Shown: positions 14,761-24,131 of the stretch, in pieces | Layout: every line of letters begins with the position of its first letter | How positions within the stretch are numbered: position 1 is the first letter of the stretch | DNA from: a virus | Virus record (IMG/VR): IMGVR_UViG_3300002231_000783 | Span: 1 to 34,802 of that record | Length of the DNA: 34,802 bases | Reading direction: 5' to 3' (one strand) | Translations under genes and position numbers: made by a program | The notes under the pieces: model-generated | Seen by the model: only the letters and a program-made list of their open reading frames with translations | The model's database searches: none | Told to the model about the DNA's origin: nothing

Positions 14761-17499
14761 CTATCTCCCGTGCGTCACTTGAAAGTTCAACCCAGCAACT
14801 TCGAAGTAGTAGGGTGGTGTGTGGACAATAGGAATCTCATGCATGGTCCCGAATGTCCCAACAGAAACAACTTTTCTCCACTCAGTTATTGCGTCGATCG
14901 CGGTCGCCGGGTTCGAAGAATTGGGTATCGATACTCCTGGCGGCATAAGACTGCCACCAGAAACAGTCCCCCCAATCGACTCCCGCAGCAAAACCAAGAG
15001 ACTGGCTACGTTTTCCAAGCGCCCCTGAGTATCGCCCTGTCCTTCAATTGAGAAGTGGGGGATCAGTGGCACTAATTTAAATTCAATCTCCCTGCCCAAC
15101 AGGGCTCTATCGGGAGTAAATCCTGCATCGGCATAAGTGACTTCTCCAGACGAGCTGACTGCGAAGTTCCCAAGGAAAACATATGCGTCAGAGGCGGTCT
15201 CCCTTAGCATCAATTGAGCGTTGTATGTAGCAGGCAAGTCCACCAAAATAGCTCCAGCATCAAACGTGGTAGATGTTGGGGACGGGTCTGGAACGGTCGC
15301 GTCCATTGCGAAATCTGGAGTCATTCGCTCAATCCATCGAGTCTCGGTTCCCGCTGCTGATGCGCCTCCTGTGAAGAACCGACGTACAACCCATAGCTCG
15401 TCTGTTTTGATATTGACACCGTCTGCGCGAACGGCAGTGATTGACTCAATCGTGGATGTATCGGTTGCTGTACCTGTATCTTTTGGCCAAGACGGTTGAG
15501 TAAATCGGGACCAACCAGCCACTCCGTTGAGCCTCCAAATCGATAGCGCGTACACAAGATTATTGGAGTCTCTGACGTAGACGATCTGCGACGGTGAGCC
15601 GACATAGGCTACCTCTTCAATCACAATGTCTTCGAAGATGTGCTTCGCCAAGTCTGTTAGGTCTGGAGACTGATAGCGATTAAGCTCGTCTCTAAAGGTC
15701 ATCTCTCGAAGACCTTTTCCCCCACCGTCAACGAACACTGCTGAGTTGTCTATCAAGACTGGCCGGATGTTTCGACTGCCAATCCCGCTTTGCCTTTCGA
15801 CGGCAAGATTGGACGCAGTAATTGGTCGCCCGCCTATCATGAATTCCGAAGTGGCGGTTCCAACCAAAAGATCTGCAGCACTCTCCATCCATGTAACCCG
15901 GCCACCCATAGGGTCAGAGATATCAAATGCGATCGAGTCATCGTCTAGCGACCCTGGAACGAAGTCTTCCGAGTCAAAAACCCTCGAGGCTACTACGCGA
16001 GTTGGCTTTTCTTTGTATCCACCAAACCAAACACGACCCTGGTGGGTCGTCCCGCATGCAGGAAACCCGACCGAATTGGATTGACCCAAGCCCCATTGCA
16101 TTGACGGACCAACGTGAGCCAGAGTCTTCACCACTCTGGCTGTGTAAACGGTTTCAGTTGAACCCGGTCCAGCTGTTTGGTCGATACCAGTAAGGGCCAC
16201 GATCCCGCCATTGAGATGAACGGTCCCACCGATTTCTACCGAACCGTCAATCCTGTCAAACGTCGTAGCGTGGCCTTCGGGAAGCCAGCGCAAATCGGTC
16301 CCGGCAGAAATCGCGTCTGGAAGAAACCCTTCTTGTGAGTAAAGCGTAATGCTCCCAGAGGAGGCACTTGGGCTAATGGGATGCTTGCTCAGGTACGGTC
16401 GCTGATCTAGGAATTCATTTGTTGGAGTGGCGGCGTTTGCCGCTAAGGCAAATAGCTCTAATGTATGAAGATCGCCAGCCGATAAAAATGGCCCTGGCCC
16501 GAGCCGGGCAACCGTAATCTCTTTTGCCCCACTAACTGCCGTCACAAGGTAAAGGACACCAAACAACGTAATTGGAAGGCCGATCCAGTTTACTTTTGCA
16601 TCCACACCACCAGTCCAAGTCACAACAGTCGTCGTGTTTTGAGTGGATGAGCTAGGATTGATACTGACCAGGAAGGTTGTCCCGGTAGAAGTGTACGGTC
16701 CAGTCCAATCCTGTAGGTCTTCTCCGACCGTCCCATAAATAGACGTGCCGTCCATCCTGAATGGAGACTTATAGTTGTCTGTCCTTATCCATGTACCGTA
16801 AATGTTTGTGTCTGGGTTGGTGGATTCAGCGCCACCGATCCTCCAAAAAGCCCCCTCGTCTCTCTTGTCAAATAGGGGCTGATCGAATTCAAATTGCGTC
16901 CCAGAGATGACTGACAAGTTCGCCGCGACTTGGTGGTCCACAATTCTAGGAGTAGTTGCCGATGGAGGAGCTATCCCATACTCCCAACGCTCATCCCCAG
17001 AGTCTCCGATCTGGCGCTCCATGAAAAGCGTCGGTCGGTCTGGGTGGCAAAAGAATATGCGCTCATTGTCTTGGAACGCATAGACATTTGGCAGCTGGGA
17101 AGCTGTGAAGTGATGAAAATGCCCTGCGGTTGACCCGAAAGAATCAAAAGGTCCATTCGCCTTATTGTCAGCAAAGTTTATGAACTGCCTAGTTGTGGCG
17201 TCAATAACTCGAACTTGCCGGGACGTAGTATTTAGATCCACAGCATCGTCATCCTCCGAGACAAATTGAATGACGAATTGCTTTCCCTTTGCGAAATAGA
17301 AAAACAGACGAGCCGGGTATCCAGAAGTGACATCTAGTACGCGCTCTGTGCCGTATCTCTTTCGGGCTGCGCCCGTAGGGGTCAGCAAGGCGTTGACAAG
17401 CTCTCGGCACCCGCTTTGGTATTGCTGAGACGAAACTATCCCGTAAACAGACGGGGAGACTTCGCCGCTCGCAAAGGATTGCTGTGCTACCCAGACCAT
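14761..17499 (-). CDS. Tail nozzle protein (gp12-like tail tubular protein B)
   Basis: The 912-residue product begins MVWVAQQSFASGEVSPSVYG, then a Y-Q-S-G-C-R-E-L-V-N-A-L..P-T-G-A-A-R-K-R-Y-G-T segment. That opening is characteristic of the large tail protein of many podoviruses (S-F-A-x-G-E-x-S-P-x-x-x-G; N.....P.G....R.G). The rest is strand-rich, as expected for a beta-propeller-like nozzle. It follows the adaptor and precedes the gp13 position, matching T7 gene order. Length is a little above T7 gp12 (794). It starts at ATG after AGGGAG. Confidence 0.82.
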   Translation of the reverse strand: MVWVAQQSFASGEVSPSVYGIVSSQQYQSGCRELVNALLTPTGAARKRYGTERVLDVTSGYPARLFFYFAKGKQFVIQFVSEDDDAVDLNTTSRQVRVIDATTRQFINFADNKANGPFDSFGSTAGHFHHFTASQLPNVYAFQDNERIFFCHPDRPTLFMERQIGDSGDERWEYGIAPPSATTPRIVDHQVAANLSVISGTQFEFDQPLFDKRDEGAFWRIGGAESTNPDTNIYGTWIRTDNYKSPFRMDGTSIYGTVGEDLQDWTGPYTSTGTTFLVSINPSSSTQNTTTVVTWTGGVDAKVNWIGLPITLFGVLYLVTAVSGAKEITVARLGPGPFLSAGDLHTLELFALAANAATPTNEFLDQRPYLSKHPISPSASSGSITLYSQEGFLPDAISAGTDLRWLPEGHATTFDRIDGSVEIGGTVHLNGGIVALTGIDQTAGPGSTETVYTARVVKTLAHVGPSMQWGLGQSNSVGFPACGTTHQGRVWFGGYKEKPTRVVASRVFDSEDFVPGSLDDDSIAFDISDPMGGRVTWMESAADLLVGTATSEFMIGGRPITASNLAVERQSGIGSRNIRPVLIDNSAVFVDGGGKGLREMTFRDELNRYQSPDLTDLAKHIFEDIVIEEVAYVGSPSQIVYVRDSNNLVYALSIWRLNGVAGWSRFTQPSWPKDTGTATDTSTIESITAVRADGVNIKTDELWVVRRFFTGGASAAGTETRWIERMTPDFAMDATVPDPSPTSTTFDAGAILVDLPATYNAQLMLRETASDAYVFLGNFAVSSSGEVTYADAGFTPDRALLGREIEFKLVPLIPHFSIEGQGDTQGRLENVASLLVLLRESIGGTVSGGSLMPPGVSIPNSSNPATAIDAITEWRKVVSVGTFGTMHEIPIVHTPPYYFEVAGLNFQVTHGR

Positions 17500-17508
17500 T
17501 CGTACTCC

Positions 17509-18162
17509 CTAATAGAAAGCGTCGTGGATTGTGTAATCAATGACCGTCGTCCTCGCCCCAGATTGGGAATCCGTTCTACGAGCATTTCTTCGGGCTATCT
17601 CCGCTTGCTGCTCAAGCAAGTTCACGTCTGCATTCGACGAACCAAGATCGCTCGCCATATGAACTGCGAAAGTGATCGCCATCGCCCAGCGCATATCCTC
17701 TGGCAGATACTTATCAATGTCACAGTCATGAACTTTAAATGTGTAGTCCAGCGTAGCGGACGTTTCATTGGTCAAGAGACAAAGAGCGCCGTCTCCGTTG
17801 TCGTTGAAAACAACTTGCTCAGTCCAAAGGCCAAGACCATTCGCTGACTTTGTCCCTGGACGGTTTTCCTTGCCATTCAACCTCAAGCTCCTAACCCATT
17901 CCGGCGTTAGGTTGTCGAGTCGATAGGCATACGACCACGGCCCAGTGGGGTCCACATCGCCCGGCGTGACCGTATCTTGATAGCGGACCAAATCCACTGT
18001 GGTGTTTGCGCCATTCCACATATGGTCCCGAAGGAATGTCCCCTTGAAAGAATCCCAATTAGCTGCCATCGCAACCGCCTGGGGCACCGAATCGGTTGTA
18101 GCGGAAACGGTCTCAATTCCGAGCTTCGTCAACGCTACATTCCAAATGTCAAGTTTGCTCAA
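17509..18162 (-). CDS. Nested tail adaptor (gp11-like), candidate internal start
   Basis: A TTG at 18162-18160 is preceded five bases away by a perfect GGAGG (18172-18168) and opens exactly at the adaptor domain (LSKLDIWNV). The product would be 217 residues, close to T7 gp11 (196). It is in the same frame as the giant upstream protein, so the adaptor could be made both alone and as a fusion. Adaptors assemble as a dodecameric ring between portal and nozzle, so twelve copies with 1300-residue extensions seem unlikely. This favours use of the internal start, or a lost stop codon upstream. Confidence 0.55.
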   Translation of the reverse strand: MSKLDIWNVALTKLGIETVSATTDSVPQAVAMAANWDSFKGTFLRDHMWNGANTTVDLVRYQDTVTPGDVDPTGPWSYAYRLDNLTPEWVRSLRLNGKENRPGTKSANGLGLWTEQVVFNDNGDGALCLLTNETSATLDYTFKVHDCDIDKYLPEDMRWAMAITFAVHMASDLGSSNADVNLLEQQAEIARRNARRTDSQSGARTTVIDYTIHDAFY

Positions 18163-21100
18163 GTATGCCTCCAATGTGCAAAGGTCCGCGCTGACTGACT
18201 CGGCTTCGCTGATGGTCGCCTGAATCGTTCCTGCCGCAATTGGAACTTCCAATTCCGAGGAAGCCGTACTGTCGGGGATAGGAATGATTTTTCTTGTTCT
18301 CAAAAGTACCGGGTTTCCGGCACCACCTGCGCCGCCGCTTCCAGATCCAGAAGCACTTGCAGAAGAACTCGGTGTCCCGACAAAGGATCTGACGCGACCA
18401 ATTGAGGGGGGATCTTCCGTAGCAAACGAAGGCAAGGGGCTGCCGGTATTAGAGAGTCCAGGGATAACGACCATTCCAGCTTGCTCAGTAGCAAGTGAAT
18501 TGACGGTTGGCCCTGTAGCTGCTAACGGCTTCTCAACAGCTGCGATCAGAGGAGCTTCTGTAGAGCCCGGAATAAAAAGAACAGATACAGCCGAGAACAG
18601 CACATTAGTTTCTATTCCGATGTCGCCCAAACCATCCGAAAGCTGCGGCGGGTCAAGATCTGATTTCAACCCTCGGATTAGCTCGTGAGAGGCCGGAAGA
18701 CCCTCATATGAAATAGTCCAATAAAGCACTGAATCGCTGGCATACAAGTCGGCGTCCCTGGCCAATACTGGAGGAAGCTCGTCAGACGCTGCCAAATCAG
18801 GATTCCCAGCGTTTCCGAGGATTACGTCCTTACCCGTGATCAAGAATGGCCTATTGTCTGCCGAGGCTGCGTCTATGCCTGGATCAGTAGCGGCAAGGGT
18901 AAGACCTCTAGAGGCCACTACTAGATCGTCAGCAGATATGCCTTCAGAGGGGACTTCCGCATTTGTGATCCCTAGATCTCTCAGTACGGTTGCAAGCGTC
19001 TCTGAAGATTTCACAAACAGCGGTGAATTAGTGTTTGATAGGGCGACTCCCCCGGCAATATCCATGATTGGATTATTAGCTGTGCTGAGAGAGTTTATTT
19101 CGTCATTGGTGGCAGGCAAAGCAAGCTCTCGAGCTACTGGCAGAGCAAGCTCATCTGTGGCACCAACGAGCAGGGAGTTATCGTTTGCAAGAAATGCTGT
19201 TCTGTCTGCGACAACAAAAACGTCCGAAGAAGAAGAAAGTAAAGGGTTCCCGACATTTGAAAACGCAATTTCTCCAGCAACAGACAAGGTGGGGAACGGG
19301 TTATCGGAAGCCGCATTTATGCCCACTCCAGTTGCGACATAATCTAGGCTCAGGGACATCCCGGTCTCGCCATTTTTAGAAACAGCTACGACGTTGACAT
19401 TGTTGCTCAATCCCAGGGTGAGGTCTATTTGTCCTGGGCTGTCAAAGCTGGCAGACTCTGATGGAATTGCGAGGTTTGCGAAATTGGTCTGGCCGATAAC
19501 ATCAAATGAAGAGATCTGACTAGCAACGGAGTTATTGTTGGGGTCTTCCGTGGTGAGCGCCAAAGAATCGAATCTGAAAACAAGATCGTCATCACTTGTC
19601 TGGGCAAGGCTAGGACTAAAATTATTCCTCAGATCCGCCACTCGGTCCAAAGCCGCTATTGTTTCATCAGAAGAAGCATCTCCTGGCGTTAAGAAGTTGG
19701 AAAACGGAACGATCCCAGCGATTGTCAGGCTTGCAAAAGATTCAGTGGCGGCAGCTTCGTTTGTTGCAAGTGAGCCAACCGTCGATATGACTCTATCGGA
19801 ATCGAGACGTATGAGCGCATACCTCCAGTTGTCATAAACATTAGAGGCTATTTCAGCTGTAACATTTTGGCTCTCAATGAAAACAAAATCATCGATCGCA
19901 TGGAATGTCGCTAAGGCATCGTCAAAAATAATCTTCTGCAAAGAATGCTCGTTTGCGGTGGTATTTGAACTAGACGCTACGAGCGATCCGTCAAGATAAA
20001 GACGCATGCCCTGAATAGTATCAAAGGTCGCAATAATCAGATTTGACCGCGAAGGATCGACAACGGCATTTGACGTTATCGAAATCAAGCCCCCAGCGTC
20101 TGTTCGGCGCTCAAAGACCACCGCGCCAATAATGTTCAGGCGCAGATTCCAAATGTCGCCAGATAAATCAGACGGCTTCCGAACAATTCCAGCCGAGCTA
20201 AGGCCCACTTGGTTTAGCCGATCCACAGAAACGATTATGGTAAACGGATCGACTGAAAGTCCAGGGTTCCCAGCATTGCCATCTGCCACTACGAGGGTCT
20301 GATCGCCCTGGCTAAAGCTTATCATGCTCCCTAGGTCATCATGAGGAGCACTGGAATCGATCAAGTGTGGCTCAGTAAATGTGGTCGGAGATTCTACCAC
20401 CTCGAGATTGGCCGCACCTGCGATGTTGTCGATGTAGTTTGTTCCGCCAACGTCTAGAAAGCTTTGGAATTCATACCATAGCTCAATAATACCCAGCTTC
20501 TGGACTTCTGCATGCCAGCCTATCTCCTCGTTTGAGCTTGAATCTCCGTCTGCACTAGTGGCGGAAAACACTAATGTAGAACCCAGGTTCGCGATCTCAC
20601 TAGAGATCGTGTTTTCTATCTCTAGGATGGTATACAGAGAAACGATCCCAAATGTCTCCAAAACTGGTGGGACAAGTTCTCCTGAGTCTGCATCAATAGC
20701 GGCAGATGTTGCCGACAGCTGAACTGTGATGCCAAGGAAGGGCGCGGCCTCCAGCGACTCCGAAAGGGAGTTTTCGACATCGTTAAGGAGGCCGCGCAAT
20801 GGAAGGTTAGTTACGTCATTATTTGAGCTACCGACCCCAAGCGTCAAATCTACAGGAAGCATTGAAATTGCGTTGCCAAGAATCGGGTCCAGGCTTGTCG
20901 AGATCGAAGTTGAGTCTTCCACGTCATTCAACAGCCCTCGAACTCCAATGGCAACAGGATCGATTTCTCCCGAAACCGAAGAACTTGGAGTTCCTGAAAT
21001 CCCTTGCTGAACAATAATCTCTGGATCGATTTCGTTCGCAACGGCATCGCTAAAGCTATCTTCCAAACCTCTCTGTATCACCGTACCAAGATCGTCTTCA

Positions 21101-22140
21101 TCGGAGGAGGAGAGGCTTTGCTCAAAAACATTACGAAGATCAACAACAACGCCACCAACGGGGACTAGTATGGGAGAGGAGTCATACCCCTGCCCAGACA
21201 CATTCGTCGCTGTCCCATCAAAATCAGAAACAAATCTTCCGACATGGTCATACGCAGAAGCGAGCGTTCCTGCTGGCTCATTGAAACGCATGGCGTTCAC
21301 AATGTTTGACCCAACGTCTTCGCTGCCTTCTGACGGGGTATCTGTGATGTTGTTCGCCCGGACGAATATATTTCTTCGACGCTCTAGTTCTGAAGGAGTC
21401 GGGGGGTCTCCCGGTATCGGCTGTGGATCAAACCATGGTGTCCAAGTTCGAAGCTCCGCGAAACCGCCATTCCAATAGCTAGACGGGACAACAGTAGTCC
21501 CATCTGGCTCCGTCCTTGTGCCTAGAGCTATTCTGTATTCTGGGGTGGTGAAGTCATAAGTACGAAAGCCCATCAGCTTTCTTGAGTTTTGAAACAACCC
21601 ACCGATTGAGCCGAGCGTGTCTGTCCCAGAGTATTCATATGGCATGTGGTCTGCCTGGCTAATCGTGCCATTGGCAGAAACTCCCACCCGGCCATGATAG
21701 ATATGCCAACGCCCATCTCCTATGGTTCCCTCCGGGCTTGGAGCTTGGTCATCTTCATATTGAAGAACTGAGTGCCACCAAACTCTTGGCAATATCGCAT
21801 TCGATATCGGGATATGGACGGCATGTGGAGTTTGGAATCCGCCGTCAGCCCACTCCCAGGTAAGCGTCGAGAACTCCGAGTCAGACTGGGTAAAACTGAT
21901 TCGCTGGAGAATACCACCGCCAATAGACGCCTTTACGTCTAAAAGAGTTTGCCCAGACAAATTCTTGGTGTCATTGACAAACCAGAAAATCTCCAAGCAC
22001 TTCCTAGCTAGTGAAAACCCATCGAAAAAGCTGATGGGAAACCACCCAGAGCCGGATGAACCTGCTGTCGTTATGTAAGCAGGGGTGACAGAGCTATCAT
22101 CTGTCCCAATGCATCTAGGGCTTAAACTAGGCACGACCAA
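17509..22140 (-). CDS. Giant fibre/lectin-like protein fused to tail adaptor (gp11-like)
   Basis: This single 1543-residue frame joins unrelated modules. Residues about 30-300 look like a LamG-type lectin sandwich. Residues 335-560 hold acidic Ser-rich repeats, including two R-G-L-L-N-D-V-E segments (401-408, 449-456). Residues 570-775 look like a second LamG-type domain (an M-R-L-Y-L-D-G-S-L strand near 712). Residues 780-1250 hold degenerate repeats with an S/G-N-x-G/N-N/S-P core. A Ser/Gly linker lies at 1255-1276. Residues 1327-1540 are a complete tail adaptor: LDIWNVALTKLG, a W..F...F-L-R-D-H-M-W-N segment, W-S-Y-A-Y-R-L, and a final DSQSG helix. Normally the adaptor is a separate about 200-residue protein. 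The start is TTG, with only a weak Shine-Dalgarno site. Confidence 0.75.
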   Translation of the reverse strand: MVVPSLSPRCIGTDDSSVTPAYITTAGSSGSGWFPISFFDGFSLARKCLEIFWFVNDTKNLSGQTLLDVKASIGGGILQRISFTQSDSEFSTLTWEWADGGFQTPHAVHIPISNAILPRVWWHSVLQYEDDQAPSPEGTIGDGRWHIYHGRVGVSANGTISQADHMPYEYSGTDTLGSIGGLFQNSRKLMGFRTYDFTTPEYRIALGTRTEPDGTTVVPSSYWNGGFAELRTWTPWFDPQPIPGDPPTPSELERRRNIFVRANNITDTPSEGSEDVGSNIVNAMRFNEPAGTLASAYDHVGRFVSDFDGTATNVSGQGYDSSPILVPVGGVVVDLRNVFEQSLSSSDEDDLGTVIQRGLEDSFSDAVANEIDPEIIVQQGISGTPSSSVSGEIDPVAIGVRGLLNDVEDSTSISTSLDPILGNAISMLPVDLTLGVGSSNNDVTNLPLRGLLNDVENSLSESLEAAPFLGITVQLSATSAAIDADSGELVPPVLETFGIVSLYTILEIENTISSEIANLGSTLVFSATSADGDSSSNEEIGWHAEVQKLGIIELWYEFQSFLDVGGTNYIDNIAGAANLEVVESPTTFTEPHLIDSSAPHDDLGSMISFSQGDQTLVVADGNAGNPGLSVDPFTIIVSVDRLNQVGLSSAGIVRKPSDLSGDIWNLRLNIIGAVVFERRTDAGGLISITSNAVVDPSRSNLIIATFDTIQGMRLYLDGSLVASSSNTTANEHSLQKIIFDDALATFHAIDDFVFIESQNVTAEIASNVYDNWRYALIRLDSDRVISTVGSLATNEAAATESFASLTIAGIVPFSNFLTPGDASSDETIAALDRVADLRNNFSPSLAQTSDDDLVFRFDSLALTTEDPNNNSVASQISSFDVIGQTNFANLAIPSESASFDSPGQIDLTLGLSNNVNVVAVSKNGETGMSLSLDYVATGVGINAASDNPFPTLSVAGEIAFSNVGNPLLSSSSDVFVVADRTAFLANDNSLLVGATDELALPVARELALPATNDEINSLSTANNPIMDIAGGVALSNTNSPLFVKSSETLATVLRDLGITNAEVPSEGISADDLVVASRGLTLAATDPGIDAASADNRPFLITGKDVILGNAGNPDLAASDELPPVLARDADLYASDSVLYWTISYEGLPASHELIRGLKSDLDPPQLSDGLGDIGIETNVLFSAVSVLFIPGSTEAPLIAAVEKPLAATGPTVNSLATEQAGMVVIPGLSNTGSPLPSFATEDPPSIGRVRSFVGTPSSSASASGSGSGGAGGAGNPVLLRTRKIIPIPDSTASSELEVPIAAGTIQATISEAESVSADLCTLEAYLSKLDIWNVALTKLGIETVSATTDSVPQAVAMAANWDSFKGTFLRDHMWNGANTTVDLVRYQDTVTPGDVDPTGPWSYAYRLDNLTPEWVRSLRLNGKENRPGTKSANGLGLWTEQVVFNDNGDGALCLLTNETSATLDYTFKVHDCDIDKYLPEDMRWAMAITFAVHMASDLGSSNADVNLLEQQAEIARRNARRTDSQSGARTTVIDYTIHDAFY
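18160..18172 (-). promoter_or_regulatory. Internal Shine-Dalgarno and TTG start of adaptor
   Basis: GGAGG at 18172-18168, CATAC spacer, TTG at 18162-18160. It is as strong as the best start sites in this operon, although it lies within an open frame of 1543 codons. In the frame shifted by one, ACT-TGA would overlap the TTG as TTGA, the same overlap style used by neighbouring genes. Confidence 0.6.
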
Positions 22141-22735
22141 AAGGCTTTCGCTTTGATTTTAAATCGACGTGGTAATGCGTCTTACCTATGACTCCAGCTT
22201 TTGTATCTGTTGAAGATGGTCTTCCCCTTACATAAGCGTTGGCCCAAAGCTCGTGGACAATCTCAAATGACTGCTCCCAATGTTTGGGGTCTTGCCAAAT
22301 GGTTGTCTTCAGATCTACATACTCCTTCGATATGTCTGCGTCATCAGGGCTTACGAATTGCTCAAAGGGGCTCAGTGCCAAATTTGCTGCAAAATTAGCT
22401 ACGGTTGAATTTGGCACTAGCGACCAAGTCCCAGTATTCGCGTCAGGAGGATCTCCGCTTACGTTGACAGCGTAATAAATCGCCGCTTCTACTTTTATAG
22501 TTCGCTGCCAAAGCTGACGACCTGATGTGGCCTTTAGATAAACTCGATGGTAAAGGTCTGTCTGGTCATCCAGAGAAAGGGCGTCACCTGGACCTTCGAT
22601 CCGATACCCAGTCTTCATGGGCTCTCGTATTGCGATCTCATGGGTGCGGCACAAAACTCTGCCACGCATCCAGCGCGAAGCGGAGCGGCCATATGGGTTA
22701 CCAAGTGGCCTGAATCTAGCTGATCCCCAACCCAT
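22127..22735 (-). CDS. Hypothetical virion protein, 202 aa
   Basis: I do not recognise this protein. It has an ideal AAGGAGG Shine-Dalgarno site four bases before its ATG. Residues 60-200 are strand-rich with conserved-looking aromatic positions (IYYAVNVSG, WSLVPNS, HWEQSFEIVHELWANAYVRG), and the C-terminus is basic. It ends 14 bases inside the giant fibre gene. Its place among fibre genes suggests a tail or fibre-attachment protein. Confidence 0.6.
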   Translation of the reverse strand: MGWGSARFRPLGNPYGRSASRWMRGRVLCRTHEIAIREPMKTGYRIEGPGDALSLDDQTDLYHRVYLKATSGRQLWQRTIKVEAAIYYAVNVSGDPPDANTGTWSLVPNSTVANFAANLALSPFEQFVSPDDADISKEYVDLKTTIWQDPKHWEQSFEIVHELWANAYVRGRPSSTDTKAGVIGKTHYHVDLKSKRKPFGRA

Positions 22736-22744
22736 GAGCCCTCC

Positions 22745-24130
22745 TTAAGCGAAGATCATGAAGCGGTCGCCGTCTGATGGAGCGACATTCAATGAATCAA
22801 CCGTAAGAGTTTTTGTTGAATCAACGTAATCTCGCACTACAAACCCGCGCAGCTTTGCGTCCCCATCAACAAATACGCCGACCTTATCAATCAGCTGATC
22901 GTCGTTTGTCGTTGGTATCCCTGTCGCGTTCCAGCTAGTTTGAGATCCTCCGCCGGAAGTTATCGTTGTGTCTATCGTTGAATCCAAAATCCTTTTCCAC
23001 TTGTCTACCGGATCTGACTCCCCGCCAATTTGTGTCAGGTTCACCCCGGTATCCTGAACAAGAGTGACGGCCCCACCCGAGTTATCAATCACCGATTTAG
23101 AACCCCGGCTAGTGACGGTCCCCCCGGTGCAGCTAGAGTCGATAGTAAGCTTTCCAGTCCCAACCACGAGAAGCGTATTAGTGGCGTCCATATTGGTAAC
23201 GGTGAGTTCCCCGGAGAATTCCAGAATCTCTGCTAGAACATTATTAGTAGAGAGGTCTATCGTCGAAGTGGTGCTAAATGTTGTCACCACATCTAGTGTG
23301 ATGGTCCCGGCAACATTAGGGGTCCATATGCCGATGATTTGAATGCGCTTTCCATAGACCAGCGGCACCGTCCCAGTAACTGCCCCATCAATAAGCTTAA
23401 CTGAAGATGTCGCCCCCCATGTGCCCGACAAAGCGCAGTTTTGATACAGAGTATCAAGCGAGTGTTGGGAGTTCCCTGTTACTGTTGGTGTGCTACCTAC
23501 AGTCTTCCCTAGGCCTAAAATCTCAAGCTCGCCAGGATTGGCCGTCAACGTCAAGTCCGACAGCAACAGAATTTTGTCCAGGCCAGTGTTTCCAGCAAGC
23601 GTGATAGCGTCGGAAAAAGAACTCACCGGATTATTTGGCAACCCATGTGTCCCAATCGTGGTCCCAGCTGAACCTGAGCTGTCGTACCAAATGCCTGCTA
23701 ACGGATATAGTGTCCCGATAGACACTTCGTCATCCATTGCATCATTAGTAATTACGTTGCTAGCCATGCTCTGAACGCTTGCAGAGACGTTTGCAACATC
23801 CAAATCCAGCTCAATCGTCGCGGATGCGTTGCCATAAGTAATTACATGCAGAGCCGTCCCCAAAAAAGTTTCAGTAGCAGTCACATCATCCACAACGATC
23901 GTAACACGTTCAGCAGAAAGCTCTGCGGCTGTGAGGTCTAGAGAGTAGATGCCGTTGCCTTCGTTTACCGGAGTATTCGTAGTGTTGGCAGACGCTCCCC
24001 CGTCCTTGACAATCTTTGTATCGCCAACAGCAATTGTGGCGCTTGGCTGCAATGTTTCGCCTGTCACGGTATAGAGGACAAACTGAATGGTTGCGGCGGT
24101 ATTGTATTTCAAGAAAAACGGCCCTTGCAT
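22745..24130 (-). CDS. Fibre or tailspike protein, probably beta-helical
   Basis: The 461-residue protein is rich in Thr, Ser, Val and Gly. Residues 1-110 include a G-N-G-I-Y-S-L-D-L-T-A-A-E-L-S-A-E-R-V segment, which I recall from many phage tail or decoration proteins. From about 165 to 340 come short strand-turn units typical of a right-handed beta-helix (for example LDKILLLSDLTLTANPGELEI). The C-terminal domain (345-461) looks like a compact cap. No catalytic residues can be assigned. It probably binds the host surface. Confidence 0.65.
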   Translation of the reverse strand: MQGPFFLKYNTAATIQFVLYTVTGETLQPSATIAVGDTKIVKDGGASANTTNTPVNEGNGIYSLDLTAAELSAERVTIVVDDVTATETFLGTALHVITYGNASATIELDLDVANVSASVQSMASNVITNDAMDDEVSIGTLYPLAGIWYDSSGSAGTTIGTHGLPNNPVSSFSDAITLAGNTGLDKILLLSDLTLTANPGELEILGLGKTVGSTPTVTGNSQHSLDTLYQNCALSGTWGATSSVKLIDGAVTGTVPLVYGKRIQIIGIWTPNVAGTITLDVVTTFSTTSTIDLSTNNVLAEILEFSGELTVTNMDATNTLLVVGTGKLTIDSSCTGGTVTSRGSKSVIDNSGGAVTLVQDTGVNLTQIGGESDPVDKWKRILDSTIDTTITSGGGSQTSWNATGIPTTNDDQLIDKVGVFVDGDAKLRGFVVRDYVDSTKTLTVDSLNVAPSDGDRFMIFA

Positions 24131-24131
24131 T

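Noticed and set aside
18284-19342. Long rightward open frames (18284-18688, 18836-19342) inside the giant fibre gene
   Set aside because: They mirror the Ser/Ala-rich coding of the opposite strand and lack ribosome sites.
22745-24130. Diversity-generating retroelement target in the fibre genes
   Set aside because: No reverse transcriptase and no template repeat are visible in the window.
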